A stretch of DNA of 6,678 nucleotides from Coriobacteriia bacterium. Its GTDB lineage: Bacteria; Actinomycetota; Coriobacteriia; Anaerosomatales; JAENZW01. The notes below the pieces were generated by a model, which was given only the letters and a program-made list of their open reading frames with translations, was not told where the DNA came from and ran no database searches. Positions 6,411 to 6,678 of this stretch are shown here, in pieces. Numbering within the stretch: the first letter of the stretch is position 1; every line of letters begins with the position of its first letter. The stretch is taken from contig JAOUET010000105.1 in NCBI GenBank assembly GCA_029858605.1, forward strand, positions 1 to 6,678, in the 5' to 3' direction. A program made the position numbers and the translations under genes.

Positions 6411-6437
6411 GGGGCCCAGGCTGAGAGCCCGGGCCCC
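6411..6437 (-). terminator. Strong hairpin, probable terminator of the right-edge gene
   Basis: The hairpin begins 25 bases after the right-edge gene's stop. Outer arms GGGGCCC and GGGCCCC form seven pairs, inner arms GGCT and AGCC four, around a three-base loop. The single position between the arms is a G.U wobble in minus-strand RNA but an A.C mismatch in plus-strand RNA, so the 12-pair stem is continuous only in the direction of the genes. The bases that follow are only mildly T-rich (TCTGCGTCT), so it lacks a classic U-tract, as is common in GC-rich bacteria. Confidence 0.6.
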
Positions 6438-6462
6438 TCGATCGTCGACTTGCAGGAATCCG

Positions 6463-6678
6463 CTATGACGTCCACCACGAAGGAACGAAAGTGGGCGGGT
6501 TGCCCGAAGTGACCTTCGGATAGACGTTCCAGATCGCGTTGCCGTCCGACGTCGGCCATGCCCAGTCGACCGGTACCGTGAGCATCCTCGGGTCGCCGGT
6601 ATGTACGTACTGTCCGTTGTTGTTCACGAAGATGTACGGGTCGAAGAACAGGTTCTCGCCGTGATAGGGCTGTCGTCC
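6463..6678 (-). CDS. C-terminal fragment, probable LruC/DUF4842-like domain
   Basis: Reading the minus strand from the right edge gives 71 open codons ending at TAG (6465-6463). There is no start inside the window, so this is the tail of a gene whose body lies to the right. The sequence is rich in aromatics and Asn/Pro: FFDPYIFVNNNGQYVH, then MLTVPVDWAWP, IWNVYPKV and a final PSWWTS. The order 'PYIFV..., VH, ...VP.DW.WP..., ..AYP/VYP..., terminal W' resembles the end of LruC (DUF4842) domains of secreted surface proteins; this is from memory of the family. The coding call is supported by the open frame, its composition and the hairpin just after the stop. Function is unknown. Confidence 0.6.
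   Translation of the reverse strand, partial: GRQPYHGENLFFDPYIFVNNNGQYVHTGDPRMLTVPVDWAWPTSDGNAIWNVYPKVTSGNPPTFVPSWWTS

Larger units (their letters stand above)
6256..6462. other. Intergenic region upstream of the repeat-protein gene
   Basis: The stretch holds, in transcription order, a terminator-like hairpin, about 150 bp that must contain the promoter if the hairpin terminates, and the ribosome binding site. The best -10 guess is TAACCT on the minus strand (6337-6342), only three of six matches and with no clear -35. A 12-base palindrome lies at 6311-6322. No open frame here looks coding. Confidence 0.5.

Noticed and set aside
1..6678. CRISPR arrays, tRNA or rRNA genes, insertion sequences and phage or defence genes
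   Set aside because: I saw no regularly spaced short repeats, no cloverleaf or rRNA-like sequence, and no transposase, integrase or nuclease motifs on either strand.

Overview
The window is GC-rich DNA in which every supported gene lies on the minus strand, so transcription runs from high to low coordinates. Three complete genes and two edge-truncated genes encode exported proteins. Four of the five show N-termini, and all four begin with Sec-type signal peptides. The three complete proteins carry triple cell wall binding repeat 2 (CWB2) blocks, which anchor proteins to Gram-positive walls. High GC, several CWB2 proteins, a SpoIID/LytB protein and no outer-membrane signatures suggest a monoderm, probably an actinobacterium. 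A Coriobacteriia-type lineage is my best guess, but this is inferred from gene content and not proven.

Layout in transcription order. (1) 6678-6463 is the 3' end of a gene that enters from outside the window. Its 71-residue tail resembles the end of LruC/DUF4842 domains. It is followed at 6437-6411 by a strong hairpin, a likely terminator. (2) 6255-3889 encodes a 788-aa surface protein with four repeats of the carboxypeptidase-regulatory/CnaB-like type and a CWB2 triplet. Its start is moved 22 codons downstream of the longest reading frame because of a well-placed ribosome binding site. (3) After 37 bp, 3851-2103 encodes a CWB2 triplet, an Ig-like spacer and a C-terminal L,D-transpeptidase (YkuD) domain with an intact SHGC active site. 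(4) After a 179-bp gap with a weak promoter candidate, 1923-217 encodes an Amidase_3 N-acetylmuramoyl-L-alanine amidase with a canonical CWB2 triplet. (5) A SpoIID/LytB-family gene starts at 217 in a TGATG overlap with the amidase stop and runs off the left edge.

The genes form a cell-envelope remodelling locus. The amidase removes stem peptides, the SpoIID/LytB partner is of the family that enhances such amidases or cuts denuded glycan, and the L,D-transpeptidase makes cross-links or attaches proteins. The repeat protein is probably a surface stalk or adhesin. The amidase/SpoIID pair resembles the LytC/LytB pair of Bacillus subtilis. I saw no mobile element, CRISPR array, tRNA, rRNA or defence system. 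The most interesting signals are the enzyme set built around CWB2 anchors, a cysteine-bearing CWB2 variant shared by two adjacent proteins, and an insertion in the amidase domain.
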